The notes: generated by a model from the sequence alone, not told the origin. DNA of 64,000 nucleotides from Sesamum alatum (GCA_034509735.1 JACGWO010000002.1:44719702-44783701), one strand, 5' to 3'. Shown: positions 36,270 through 47,635, numbered from the stretch's first letter. Made by a program: numbers and translations.

Positions 36270-37229
36270 TGATCAATAAATCTCAACCGTGAGATCTAAG
36301 AAAAGTGAAGAGTCTGGATTCAACAAATTATTCAATTTATATTATATACAAATAATTAGAATTATAAAAAATAAATTATTATTTATATATATAACTTAAC
36401 AAAAGACCACCCCCCTCCCCAACACATCCCAACCTCCTTCCCCGCCACCCCTCTTCCCCACCCCCAACCCCCGCCAACAAATCTGGCGACGGCGACGTCG
36501 CCCAAGTAAAAGAAAGGAGGGCGACGACGGCGCCGTCGCCATCTGCGCGCGAAAGAAAAAGGGCGACAGCGTCGCCCTCCTGTGCTGAGGCGGAGACGGT
36601 CGTTGTCGCCCCAGTTTTTTTCTAATTCATTTTAATTAACTTAATTATATTTATTAATATATATTTCAGTTAACTAAATTAATTTTAAATAAATATAATA
36701 ATTATTAAATATTTACTTAAATGTGGTGTACAATACATATTTGGTATAATTAATAAAAATATTTAAATTCATTTATAAATTGAATTATTGTAATTATTTA
36801 ATATTTATATTCATGTAGATACTAAAATTTGAAAATTAAAATTTAGTATATTAAACTTGATAAGGCATTTTTTCTATTTTTACGTATTTTAATATTTAAT
36901 ATAAATATATTAAAAAAATTATTTCTACTTTTAGGATATAAAAAAATGCAAAAACAATCCTTAAAAAATAGTCTATTTGGACCATTGTAATTTTATATAC
37001 AACACAGGGGTATTTTAGTCAATTACAGACCAAAGAAAAGTCAAAACACGAAAAAAATTATGCCCAAACGCACTTCAGGCGCGTGTACACCACCTTCCGT
37101 TAGTTTCTAACGGAAGGGGAGTTTTGTGCTGAATTTACTAAAACAGAGGGGGGTGTTTAGCCTATTTTCAAAACACAGGGGGGTTTTAGCTATTTCGCGA
37201 AAATACAGGGGGTAAATTGAAATTTAGCC
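36270..37229. other. Right part of the outer Mutator-like element with GC-rich block
   Basis: A C-rich stretch (36408-36475) leads into a GC-rich, partly self-complementary block at 36480-36620, built of GGCGAC and GTCGCC words. This stands out sharply against the AT-rich surroundings. No convincing reading frame was found. It may be a captured host fragment or element-specific sequence. Confidence 0.5.
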
Positions 37230-37238
37230 AACAAATAA

Positions 37239-37600
37239 ACACATGCGTACTCTTATTCTCCCAATCTTGCACTACAAAAAAAATTAATATTTTTCACTAC
37301 ATTATAAATGACCACGGTTCAAAATCGTGGTAAATAAAATATTATTAACCATGGTTAAACAAAACAATATAAAAATTTAAATTTTTGCCACGTATAATCA
37401 ATATTTGTTATGATTTTGACCATGACTAATGTTTTGGCTACACTTGCAGAAACAACGGCGAATGACCGTTGCAAAGCAGTGATTAATTTGTATTTGGAAC
37501 GATTTTTTTTAATATAGTAATTAACTGTTGGAAAAATCATATTTTTTCTAGTGTTGAGAATGCCAAACTAACTAATGGAATTTATGACATCTATATATAT
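37239..37600. other. Short spacer, AT-rich
   Basis: Contains partly palindromic AT-rich sequence (AACCATGGTT near 37349). No gene or bounded element is recognised. Confidence 0.35.
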
Positions 37601-38054
37601 AAGATTAAATGCATTTTTGGTCCCATAACTTAAGTTATTTGGTGTTTTCGTCCTTTAACTTTTTAGGGTTGCATTTTGGTCCTGTATCTTTTTAATTTTC
37701 GTGATTTCAGTTCTTTTGTTCGTCGGAGTTCACCTCCACTAACGAGAAGGGCCAACTCCGACAAAAAAAAGGACTAAAATTGCGAAAATTAAAAATATGT
37801 AGGACCAAAATGCTACCTTAAAAAGTTAAAGAACAAATATGATGACAGAAATGGGTCAATAGAAACAAAAGCCCTAATTGTAAATGTCACGTGAGACGCA
37901 CATGCAATTTTCCAACAAGACGGGTGAACTCCAACCAAAAAGGATTAAAATCACGAAAAATTAAAAAAATACAAGACCAAAATACTATCCTAGAAAGTTA
38001 AAGGATAAAAATATCAAATGACCTAAGTTACGGGATAAAAAATACATTAAACCT
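37601..38054. mobile_element. Foldback MITE family 'GGTCCTnTAACTT' (copy 2)
   Basis: The left arm (GATTAAATGCATTTTTGGTC, CCTTTAACTTTTTAGGGT, GGAGTTCACC) is mirrored by the right arm (GGTGAACTCC, AGAAAGTTAAAGGATAAAAA, AATACATTAAACC). Both sides abut (TA)n. The central part (37740-37930) holds a second, nested inverted block. Same family as the 3420-3875 element. Confidence 0.65.
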
Positions 38055-38113
<59 letters not shown>

Positions 38114-38690
38114 GTATTATGTGTCATTTGGAACATTCAATGTACTTGCAGCAACAAACAAAATTACACTTTTAGTCCAATAGCACAAGAGTTTCACACA
38201 TTTAATTGTCTGCTTTGTGGGATTTTCAAATTGATCCAAAAATTGAGAAGATTTGATACATTTTTATTTTATTTGATAATGAGCGATGAACTATTAATTT
38301 GAAAGTGCAATAATCTTTCTAAAGCAACCAATTGCTATTACAATAATCAGTGCATAGTATAATAACATCTATTCAGTCCATGGTATAAACAACTCCCTAC
38401 ATTCGTAGTACTCGAACCCACGACCTCTTGGTTGTGGGACCTCAACCTCACCACTCGGGCAAGGGACACATTTAGTGCTATGCTTTACAGAATTTATGAG
38501 ACTAAATAATATTGAATTTTTTCAATTAATTAATGACAATAAACTCATATTAAGTGAGAGACAAATACCCACACATTTAAGGGACTTGAACCAATAATGT
38601 CGAACTTATTTATAAGACATCTATTTTAATCACTACACTATGACTAAGACAACATCATTGGTCACAACCATCTATTTATATATAATTGTA
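38055..38690. other. Spacer with compound (TA)n(TG)n(AG)n microsatellite
   Basis: A compound microsatellite (TA, then TG, then AG) spans about 38056-38114. At 38400-38465 there is a short repeat-like text (GAACCCACGACCTCTTGG...) seen at the edge of many dispersed plant repeats. No gene was recognised. Confidence 0.5.
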
Positions 38691-38692
38691 GG

Positions 38693-39865
38693 CTAAATTA
38701 TCTTTTTCATCCCATAAAGAAATGATTTTTTCAATTCAGACCCACGTTTTACGGGATTTTTGATTTAGTTTCGTTTTTAAACGAAAAGTTGCCAACTTAG
38801 TCTCAGGCCCATTTTCTGTCAAGTTTTAACGGAAGAATAGAGATCTGTTAAGTACGGTTGGGCTAAATTACCTTTTTCGTCCCATAAGGAAGGAATTTTT
38901 TCAATTCAGTCCCACGCTTTACGGGATTTCCGATTTGGTCCATTTTTAGACAAAAAGTTGCCAACTTAGTCCCATATCCCATTTTTCGTCAAATTTTAAC
39001 GGAGGAACGAAGACCCCGTTAAATGGCTGTCTATGTTGGAGGAAAATTACACACATGATTCTCATATGATTTCTCTGCTCATTCCATCCCCAAATCGAAC
39101 ATCATGTCATCCCCTCATAATCCTAAAAATCTCGTCAGCCATTCTCTTCCAAATCGCTTGCGATTACCAGTTTGATTTCAAGAAAAGCAAGATCTCAAGT
39201 GAAGATAGTGAACATTGGCAGATTCACGACGGTGTCCTTGCGGCCCAGCCATCTGATCGATCGAGTGAAGATAGTGAACATTGGCAGATGTACTCAACTC
39301 AATCAAATGGCAGGGATGCAAGAACATCGTCGCGAATCTGCCAATGTACACTACCTTCACTTGAAATCTTGTGCTTTTCTTGAAATCAAACTAGTAATTA
39401 CAAGCGATTTGGAAGAGAATGACTGAAAAGATTTTTAGGATTAGGGGTGATCTGATGTTCGATTGTGGGTGGAATGAGTAGATAAATCACGTGGGAATCA
39501 CGTGTGTGATTTCCCTCCAACGTTAACAGCCATTTAATGGGGTCTTCGTCCTTCCGTTAAAATTTAACGAAAAATAGGCTCTACGACTAAGTTGACAACT
39601 TTTCTGTCTAAAAATGAGACAAAATTAGAAATCTAGTAAAGCATGAAACTGAATTGGAAAAGACCTTTCTTTATAGCATGGAAAAGGTAATTTATTCCAA
39701 CTGTACTTAATGGAGTCTCCATTCTTCCATTAAAATTTGACGGAAAATGGGGTTCGGGACTAAGTTGACAACTTTTCGTCTAAAAATGAGATCAAATCAG
39801 AAATTCCGTAAAATATGAGATTAAATTCATTTTTTTTTATGGAACGAAAAAGATAATTTAACTTT
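38693..39865. mobile_element. Long palindromic (foldback) element, about 1.17 kb
   Basis: The two halves pair along nearly the whole length, with the centre near 39275. The outer segment (GGCTAAATTATCTTTTTCAT..., CCAACTTAGTC..., TTTTAACGGA) is present twice in tandem in the left arm and twice inverted in the right arm. The inner part contains GTGAAGATAGTGAACATTGG at 39199 and 39265 in direct orientation and its inverse at about 39338-39360. Transcription would give a very long hairpin. No coding function is visible; short open frames follow from the symmetry. Confidence 0.85.
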
Positions 39866-40330
39866 GTATTTCTTTAATAATGGAAGTGATCATAGACTTT
39901 TTACTTCACGAAAGTTATTCGCATAGTTAGGAAGCCACAAATGGTGAAATTTGATATTATTGGAGTTTTGCTGATAGCATATTATTCTTCTCCTTTTTGT
40001 TTCGTATAATTCAAATCCCCGCAGTCCTTTCGACCATCTAAATTTTTTTTACTTTCTCTGTTCACAGGTCTCGATTGAATCCCCTGCATTGGATGATTTG
40101 TTTCTACTGTATAGTAGATTTATTTGTTTCTACTGTATAGTAGGTTATTTGTTGCTGTAATAGCACGATGTTAGTATATGTGATATTGTTGATAGGAATG
40201 TTGTATTTGTCTTTGTCTGTTGATACTGACAGAATTAATTGTAATCGCTTTATTTCAATTAATAAAATTAATCACTTTCAACTAAAAAAAAAAAAAGCGA
40301 GATTTCGCAATATCTTTATAATCTGTATGA
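39866..40330. other. Spacer with 24-bp direct repeat and a segment shared with the region upstream of the second P450
   Basis: TTTGTTTCTACTGTATAGTA occurs twice (about 40097 and 40122). The 40-base segment at about 39991-40034 (CTTTTTGTTTCGTATAATTC..., CCCCGCAGTC) is closely matched at about 46847-46890, just upstream of the second P450. AATAAA-rich sequence ending in poly-A lies at 40255-40295. Confidence 0.5.
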
Positions 40331-40456
40331 AATTTCAATAATTATATTTGCGCCTGGATTTAATTTAACTGCACCATCTACTAAAAAAGGCGGTGCCACT
40401 GGAACTATTTTTCCAGGGTACACAAAGGATATATGAAAATATGCTGTCGGTGATGT
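40331..40456 (+). pseudogene. Fragment of a second PLD3/PLD4-like gene (part of last exon)
   Basis: About 125 bases match the last exon of the 12.1-15.6 kb PLD3-like gene (about 15296-15424). Shared blocks include TTTAACTG.ACC..CTACTAAAAAAGGC, GCCACTGGAA, TTTCCAGG.TACACAA and ATGCTGTC.GTGATGT. It corresponds to the residues just before and into the second HKD motif. The His of the HKD is lost and TATATGA gives a stop, so it is a dead fragment. No other exon was found nearby. Confidence 0.75.
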
Positions 40457-41892
40457 TTTAAAACTTACATTTACATAATCATAACTTCCAAAAAATATCT
40501 TAATTAATTTTTATATCTGAGCTTGTTTATATGTTTTAAGAGACTTGAATAAAAAGAAAATAAAATAACGAACAACTAATACAAAATTCAAAAAATGAAT
40601 ATTAAAAATTCGGTATAAATAATAAATTTCTTTTGATCAATTTGGACATTCTTTTGGGCGTTCTACATGAATCGAAAAAATAATCTAGATAAAGTAAAAT
40701 TTATCTATCTAATAAATAAAAAAGAATTGCAAAACTATCAAAAGAAACATGTTGGTCGAAAATCGAAATATAGAAATCAAAAATTGAAATTCATAAAAGC
40801 AAGAGGAAATTTAGGAAGAATTATAACTTGTTAAGAAAATCACAAAAAAGCAAATTTTTCTTTTTGGCTAAGTGGAAATCGTATGGTTCTAACTAGTGGA
40901 GAGAGACTAAAAATAAATGGTGAAGAACTTATCTTTAAGCAAGTTAATACGAATTTTGATTATTATTATTATTTAATTAGTAAAACAAGTTCAGTCCTAG
41001 GGTTTGATAGGCTAATAATCCTAGAGGGAAGCCAAGCTCTATGGACCGCGGGGACTCTAGGGAACTTGATTTCGCCTCGATCAAATGTTATATTTTTTTT
41101 AACGTAGTAGTGTAACAAAACCTCTATAGGATCATAAAGATGGCCCAATTAGTTCCTTAGGCCCGTTTATTATAGAAGCCCTATATATATATATATATAT
41201 TAAATTCAAATAATCTATAAAGTACTCATTTATAAGTTGAGAATGAAATCAATTTTAGACGAACAAAAATTAAAAAAATAAAAAAAAAAAGTGTAGACAA
41301 ACAAATGCTGACTTTTCCGTAAATTCATTTGTATAGAGACGATTTGGTACTGCTATCGAAAGCATTATATATATAATATATAAATATATATATAACAATA
41401 ATTATAAAATAAAATACAAACGTATACATGTACTAAAGAACAAAAATATATAATTTCATGCCGCCGAAAGGAGATTATAACTATCAAAGAAAAGTAAGTT
41501 AGAGTTGGGAATTGTCAAAGTTGAACATTCATGCATGGAGGAAAATCATGCTGTTGATATATTCGTGTTAATTAGTAGAAATGGATTTATGTATTAATTT
41601 ATATGAACGATTGTTGAAAGTGATTGGTAATCTGCTTCGTAATTCCCAAAAGAATTCTAACAATATTGTGTAACAACTCATTTTGACTTTGAATGTTCTA
41701 CATAGTAAAAATTTTAGTCCTGTATGATTTTTGTTGATAATTTTGTCCTGTAAGGCCCAATTTACTTTGAGTTATTAGTATGAATAAGAAAATTAGTATA
41801 AGATAATATGTTGTTTATTTTCATGTATGGGGGTCATGTACAATTTCAGGGTCTGGTACTAATAACTGTTATGCTTATATAACTAATATCAC
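40457..41892. other. Spacer, AT-rich
   Basis: A 74-residue plus-strand open frame at 40883-41107 has no family features. (TA)n tracts occur near 41185-41200 and 41368-41394. No gene or bounded repeat is supported. Confidence 0.4.
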
Positions 41893-41895
41893 TAA

Positions 41896-42679
41896 GGGCA
41901 TGATTGGTATGAGGGAATGCATTTGGAATGGAATGAACATTCCTAATCTTATTCCAAACACATGTTTGGTATAATTTAGGAATAGCAATAGCCATTCCTT
42001 TGGGAATGCCCATTCCCATAAATATGGGATTAGGCATTCCCCCACTCACCCATGGTTTTAGCTATTCCCAATAGTTTGGGAATAGATTTTGTTTTTATAT
42101 ACTGCTAAAATAATTTTTAATAAAATTATAGTTGCGAGATTTATAGTCACAAAATTATATATTATTTCAATACATTAAAATAAATGAATATCAATATAAA
42201 ATATTTAAATATGTGGTTTTTAGAAAATATAAAATGTAAAATATAAAAAAAATTCTTAAATATTTTATTAAATATAATATAAAATTATTAACATCTTTAT
42301 AGGCATTTTACCAGATATTACTATAAGCATAAGCATTTACCAAATAATAAGTATTTTTTAAAAAAATTTAAATATATGAAAACGTCCAACAATATATATA
42401 TATATTATAAATTTATAATTAATTTAATATTTCAAAAATAATATTCCTTATGTCATTAATGAGACGTAGCTTAGTTGTTTTTTATTTTAATTTTTAAGTT
42501 TCATTATTAAAAAATATATAAATGAGTAATTTGAAAGTTTTGATTCAATTCTCCTTTTCATTCCTTTGGTATACCAAACATAGGAATGGTATACCAAAAT
42601 CATTCCATTCCTACTTTTATTCCATTCCTAATTTCATTCCATTCTCACTCAATTCCATTCCTATATACCAATCATGCCC
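41896..42679. mobile_element. Tourist-like (PIF/Harbinger) MITE, 784 bp, TAA target duplication
   Basis: The termini GGGCATGATTGGTAT (left) and ATACCAATCATGCCC (right) are perfect inverted repeats of 15 bp. The similarity continues inward with repeated GGAATGG/CCATTCC words. The element is flanked by TAA on both sides (41893-41895, 42680-42682). The terminal GGGCATG is shared with the large 28150-36269 element, whose transposase could in principle have moved it. No coding sequence is inside. Confidence 0.88.
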
Positions 42680-42682
42680 TAA

Positions 42683-43195
42683 AGGTAGTGGTATAAGTTA
42701 TGTAATGTTTAATACAACAATTAATGCTGGTAGTAAAAGTCATATTTGCCCTCTAATAGGACAAAGAAGTAGTTCACCTACCACTCAATCACCAACACAC
42801 TGTTCACCCCCATTTCTTCATTCTTGCACCTGGACCGAACGAGAAGAGAACCAAAGAACAAGGTGAGTTCTTCATCTTCTTCCATTCTTCTTCTTGAACT
42901 CCATTTTGTATTGTAGAGTTTATATATATATATAAGAACAATACAAAAGAAAGCAATAAAATGCGAAATTTCAAAACAAATAAACATAATTTCTTTTAAT
43001 TTTGTGACGAAATTCAAAAAATTCAAAACCAAAATCAAACATTATTTTCCCAACCTCAACCACAAATCAGAACCTTAGAAACAAAAAAAATAAATTATTG
43101 GTCATGAATTACAAAAATTAAATGAATTACAGAAATTGTATGAAAAATTGAATGTTCTTACAGAAATGTTCTTATATGAAAATTGAATGTTCTTA
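42683..43195. other. Spacer, possible short transcribed region
   Basis: 42722-42870 is CT-rich and resembles a leader ending at a donor-like AGGTGAGT (42860-42867), but no coding exon follows. The remaining part is AT-rich. Confidence 0.3.
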
Positions 43196-43333
43196 CAAAA
43201 ATGAATTTACTGAATTACAGAAATTATGAAATTGTATGAATTACGAAAATCACAACCATTTCACAAAAATGAATTTACTGAATTACAGAAATTATGAAAT
43301 TGTATGAATTACGAAAATCACAACCATTTCATA
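43196..43333. repeat. Tandem duplication of a 69-bp unit
   Basis: The unit beginning ACAAAAATGAATTTACTGAA and ending ATCACAACCATTTC is present twice in direct succession (about 43196-43264 and 43265-43333), almost without differences. A partial related copy precedes it at about 43115-43190. Non-coding. Confidence 0.8.
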
Positions 43334-43736
43334 AAGAACTAAAAAATTATTTCAACAAATTGCATGTTATTATCGACGCCGGAGAAGGTGAAATTACTTT
43401 GAACTAAATTGAATTACTTCAACTAACGGTGGAGGAGCAAAGAACAAACAAAATACCTACTTTGAACATGGGTCTTCTTGCAATGGGGTAGGTAAAATGA
43501 TTGTCCATACTATTTAATTATTGAAGGGCAAAATGGATAATTTTTTCAAACAAAACAAATAAATACAATAAAATAAACACTACACAGATTTTATCAGAAT
43601 TTTTTATTATATATAAGTAAACACATTACAATTAATACATGATCTTTTTATTATTCATTCATTTCAAGATAATTATATCACTCATATAATTCAATTTTCA
43701 AAGTAAACGGAGTCTAACTATAAATTGAGGATACAA

Positions 43737-44130
43737 ATGACCAATGATACCACGAAAAAGCTACAAGCCCAAGGGGCCGAACCCAAGGAAGGGCTATAAA
43801 GCCAAACTCTCAACCCAAGGCTAGTAAGGTGGATCTCAAAAGAGAGAAGGCAGACTGGAACCTAGGGGTGCGTGAGAGCGAAAATACGTTGCGGCAAGAT
43901 CATTCCTCAAGAAACGTAACAGACACGTGGCTAGATTCTATCAAGCTAGTTGATGCGGCTTGCGGCTTGCGACTTGATTGGTATCCCATTGCATAAGGTA
44001 TTGTCCGTTTTAGTTCTGTATGAGCCTGACGATTTTGTGTTGAAAAGGTATCTTGCTAGGGAGATGAGATATTGGGGCTTATAAGCCACTCAAGTTCCTC
44101 GTCTGCAATCGATATTGGGGCTTATCATTA
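43737..44130. mobile_element. Probable LTR fragment of a TRIM-like retroelement
   Basis: The text TATTGTCCGTTTTAG..., GACGATTTTGTGTTGAAAAG and TATCTTGCTAGGGAGATGAG, followed by CTTATAAGCC, resembles the conserved LTR core of small plant TRIM-type retroelements. This judgement is from memory of that motif order only. ATATTGGGGCTTAT occurs twice (44070 and 44112). No coding sequence and no second LTR was found. Confidence 0.4.
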
Positions 44131-45076
44131 GGTGGAATTAGCTAAAATTTGCTAAAATAACCAGTTTAATTGATCGCACTTTTCCGCCCATTTTAACAAA
44201 TTTGACCATTTTTGCTCTTAATATGCGAGATTTCTAAAATTACTGGACAAAATTATCAAAAATGAATATTTGTACAAGACTAAAATTATTGTCCAGTAAT
44301 TTTAGAACTAAAATCATCATCCCTAATTTATTGAACTAAAATTGTAATTTTCTCTTGTTTATGTGATGATGATTGGATAAGTTTAGCCTGCCATTGATGG
44401 TCACCTTAAATAAATTATGTATTTTAAGAAAAATAAATAATTGAAAGATAAATTTTAGCATATTATATGATTAATTATCTATCATCTTGTAATATAAGAT
44501 TTCAGCAAAAGTCAATCTTAAGTACCCATGATAAGTATGCAAAAACATTATGTCATGTACATACACTCTGAGTTATAACATGACATTTTGCTACATATCA
44601 GGGAAAAAAATCATTAGTACAGAAAAAATCAAATATACTAAAAAATATGAAATAACTGGAATTCGACTCTTGTTTGATCCGGTTAAAATTTGCTTAAATT
44701 TGATTAAATTAATAATTAAATCAAATTCAAACACAATTTTTCAATCTCAATCATAATTTAAATAAGTCTGAGTAATGATATGCTCAGCTCAGGCGAATCA
44801 ATTCAAGCCCCGGTTATATTATCTATATTTAGGAGTTCAAGCACTGATTTACTGAAGAAACACAGACAATCTAAACCATTAGGCAATCTAGAACCTCATA
44901 ATAACCAACAAGACAAAAATACACAATAAGGAACATCAAGTTCAAACAAAATGTACAAGAAAATGAAACATTCGTCAACCCGACTGATACAAAGTTCTGT
45001 TCGTGGAAAGTAACTAAACTAGTACTCTACATGCAATAATGAAAGTTCCTAGGAAAGTTCTGTTACCATCCCCCGT
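44131..45076. other. Spacer downstream of the second P450
   Basis: AT-rich sequence. The last 100-150 bases before 45077 are likely the 3' UTR of the minus-strand P450. No other gene was recognised. Confidence 0.4.
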
Positions 45077-46707
45077 CTAGTTGGATAGTCCATGATGTCG
45101 GGTGGCCACCAATTCCAGGTTCTGTCTTCTTGCTGCTGTAATTGCCGGGCGTTCAACCATGTCCAAATCGTCGGGGCTCATCCCGTCAGGCAATTTCCAG
45201 TCAAAATTGTAAAGAAGATGGGCCAGAGGCAGCTCAACACTTGCTAAACCAAAAGTCATTCCAGGGCACATTCTTCTTCCAGCACCGAATGGTATATATT
45301 CGAAATGATTCCCTGTGAAATCTGTCGAATTGTTGTCGAATCTCTCTGGCTCGAAGCTTTCGGGATTAGACCAAATCTCGGGGTCTCTTCCCATTCCCCA
45401 GGCGTTCACCAGGACTTTTGCTCTTGCAGGGATGAGATAGCCTGCGATTTCAGTGTCCTCCCGAGAAACTCTCGGGATTAATGGGATTGGAGCGTGTAGT
45501 CTTAGTCCTTCCTTGATTACTAACTTGAGATACTTCAGGTTCTGAACCTCGGCGTCCCCGATCGTTTTGTTTCCTTTGAATGTTTGCCTGATTTCGTTCT
45601 GCACTTTGGCCATCACGCGGGGGTTCCTTATGAGCTCTGCCATGATCCAGTCGATTGTTGTCGATGATGTTTCAGTTCCGGCTGCGAATATGTCCTGCCA
45701 TAGAAACATCCAATTTTCTTACACAAACGACAAAATATAACGATACAAGAACAGATACATAGTGCTCAACTCTGTATACTTACATAAATGACAGCTTTGA
45801 TGTTGTCATCAGTGATCGGGAATTCAAGTTCTCCGCTCTGCTGAACTCTTAGCAGGACATCGACTAAGTCTTCGTTGCCGAACTCTCCATTGCCCCTTCT
45901 CTCCAAATTATCTTTGTCCGCAGCTATCTTGGCCAAGTTACGTCTGTGTTCCTCTATAATATCATCAAGAATCAGATCAAGCTTCCGTCTCATCCTGAGC
46001 AGTTTGCGCCTGTTGCAGCTTACGGCCCTGAGAATTTTCGATGACGGATAAAGATCAGACACATCAAATCCACTCACTAAGGTTATCCCTTCCTTGAACA
46101 TTTCAATCAGCTGGTCCTTATCTCTGCACACTTTGCCAAATGCTGCTCTACATGTGATTGAACTTGTCATCGTGAAGATCATTTCAGTCAGATCAACCGG
46201 AGCCCCTGAAGACGCCCTGATGGAATCGACAAGATGGGACACCTCGTCGTTCCTGATCGAGCCAAACAACCTGACGTTCTTGGCGCTTAGGAGTTCAAGA
46301 ATGCAGATTTTCCGCATTTGTCTCCAGTAATCACCGTATTGGCTAAAGGAGATGTTGGAGGAATTGTACCACAGGATTTCCCCTGCTATACTCTCCGGCC
46401 TGTCTGCAAACGTCGGATCGTGCACTTTAAGTACTTCTTTGGATAGCGCAGGCGATGAGACGACGACTGCCGTAACTTCTCCAAGCTTGACGTGCATAAG
46501 GGGTCCATATTTCTTGGCCAAATCTTGGAAAGAACGATGCGGAAGTGTCCCAATGTGATGAAGATGACCAATTAGTGGTAATTTCCAGGGAGCTGGAGGC
46601 AATCTTCGGCTTCTGGTGCTGAATTTCTTCCACCCCTTGTTCAAGAAGAAGATGAAGGATAGAAGAAGAAGAAAATTAGTGAAGTTCAAGGGGAATTCGA
46701 GTTCCAT
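45077..46707 (-). CDS. CYP71D-like cytochrome P450 (513 aa, 2 exons)
   Basis: Exon 1 (46707-45784) and exon 2 (45694-45077) join in phase 0 to 513 residues. The ATG at 46707 was chosen because it begins the hydrophobic ER anchor (MELEFPLNFTNFLLLLSFIF); the frame is open further upstream but lacks family sequence. Visible motifs are the Pro-rich hinge LPPAPWKLP, WRQMRK, the I-helix AGTETS with all key residues, ExxR in KEGLRLH, FEPERF, and the heme loop FGAGRRMCPG. TATA-like (TA)n at 46751-46763 is about 50 bp upstream. It is a close relative of the frameshifted P450 at 18.75-20.37 kb, with the same intron position and orientation. Family members hydroxylate terpenoids, among other substrates. 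Substrate unknown; no defect. Confidence 0.92.
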
Positions 46708-46869
46708 TTTGATGATGAATCTGATAAGTTTGAGGTTTCTTGCTGATAGATTATATATATATAGGTTGTGATAGAAAAGTAAAAAACGTAGCAGCTCAAC
46801 TCTTGAACTCCGGCTAAGACTAAGAGTGGCCCGGCTACTATTTTTGTCCTTTTGTTTCGTACAATTCAA

Positions 46870-47635
46870 AACCCCGCAGTCTTTTTGACCTTTCCTTTTT
46901 CAAAGAACTCGATGAGGATAATAACCAGGAAGGGCGGGCGTGCAATTGTTTTTCTAGGGGATAATTAAATTTAAACTCATCGTCTATAGTTTATTTATAT
47001 AAATTATTTATATCTTTTTAATAATTATACATACGTTCATTAAAAATATTATCATCATTTATATAAATTATTTCTATTTTTTGAAAATTTATACTACACA
47101 TCCAAAATCATTAACATTATTGCATAAATTATTCATATTTTCAAGTCATCAGATTTGACTCAAAGTTTCTATTTTTCATTCACATAAATATTTTCATTAG
47201 ACGAACTCGCACTCAAATTTCTCCTCATCCCTCTCATATTTTGCTAAAATTTTCTCAATTCCACTATTTCAAGTCTATTTTTTATGGTATATGAAATGAC
47301 AGTTAAAAATGCCCTTAAATAGACAAGGAACCACTCAATTTTCCCTTTAAAATTGATTTGATCGTTTGTTTTTAACGAGCAACTTAACGAAGGGTACTCA
47401 AATGGATGAAAAATAAAAACTTTGAGTACCAAATATGATGACTCAAAAATATAGAATACCGAAAACAAAAAAAAAAGTATAATTGAGATATCAAAGTGAA
47501 ATTATCCGTGAAAGAAATTATCTTTCTTCTTGCGATGATAAGTTCATTTTTTAAATTTTGGGTAGACAAAGATGAGTGTGACGTCATTTTAGAGCAATAG
47601 TTGTGAGGCGATGAGGTGAGCATAAAAATAATGAG
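46870..47635. other. Spacer upstream of the second P450
   Basis: The left end holds the segment shared with about 39.99-40.03 kb. The rest is AT-rich without recognised genes. Confidence 0.4.

Larger units (their letters stand above)
27924..37229. mobile_element. Mutator-like element split by a large PIF/Harbinger insertion (9.3 kb in total)
   Basis: The left end GGCTTAATTGCATAAACCCC and right end (inverse GGCTAAATTTCAATTTACCC) form terminal inverted repeats. The similarity continues for about 120 bp (CAAAACACA/AAAATAGGCT/CCCCC blocks, then a TCCGTTA block). AACAAATAA occurs directly on both sides (27915-27923 and 37230-37238), a perfect 9-bp target duplication typical of Mutator-like elements. 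Removing the inner 28150-36269 element leaves about 1.2 kb without a transposase, so the outer element is non-autonomous. Its right part holds a GC-rich block (36470-36620). Confidence 0.8.

Noticed and set aside
38400..38465. tRNA-derived SINE
   Set aside because: The GAACCCACGACCTC text resembles a tRNA B-box region, but no A box, tail or duplication could be found.
39033..39426. Open frames inside the long palindrome
   Set aside because: Present symmetrically on both strands because of the inverted repeat; repeated peptide SEDSEHWQI follows from the DNA repeats.
40883..41107. 74-residue frame, possibly organelle-derived text
   Set aside because: No recognisable protein family and no neighbouring organelle-like sequence that could be supported.
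45784..46869. Longer N-terminus for the intact P450 (54 extra residues)
   Set aside because: The upstream part has no P450 similarity, contains the TATA-like tract, and the canonical membrane anchor starts at 46707.
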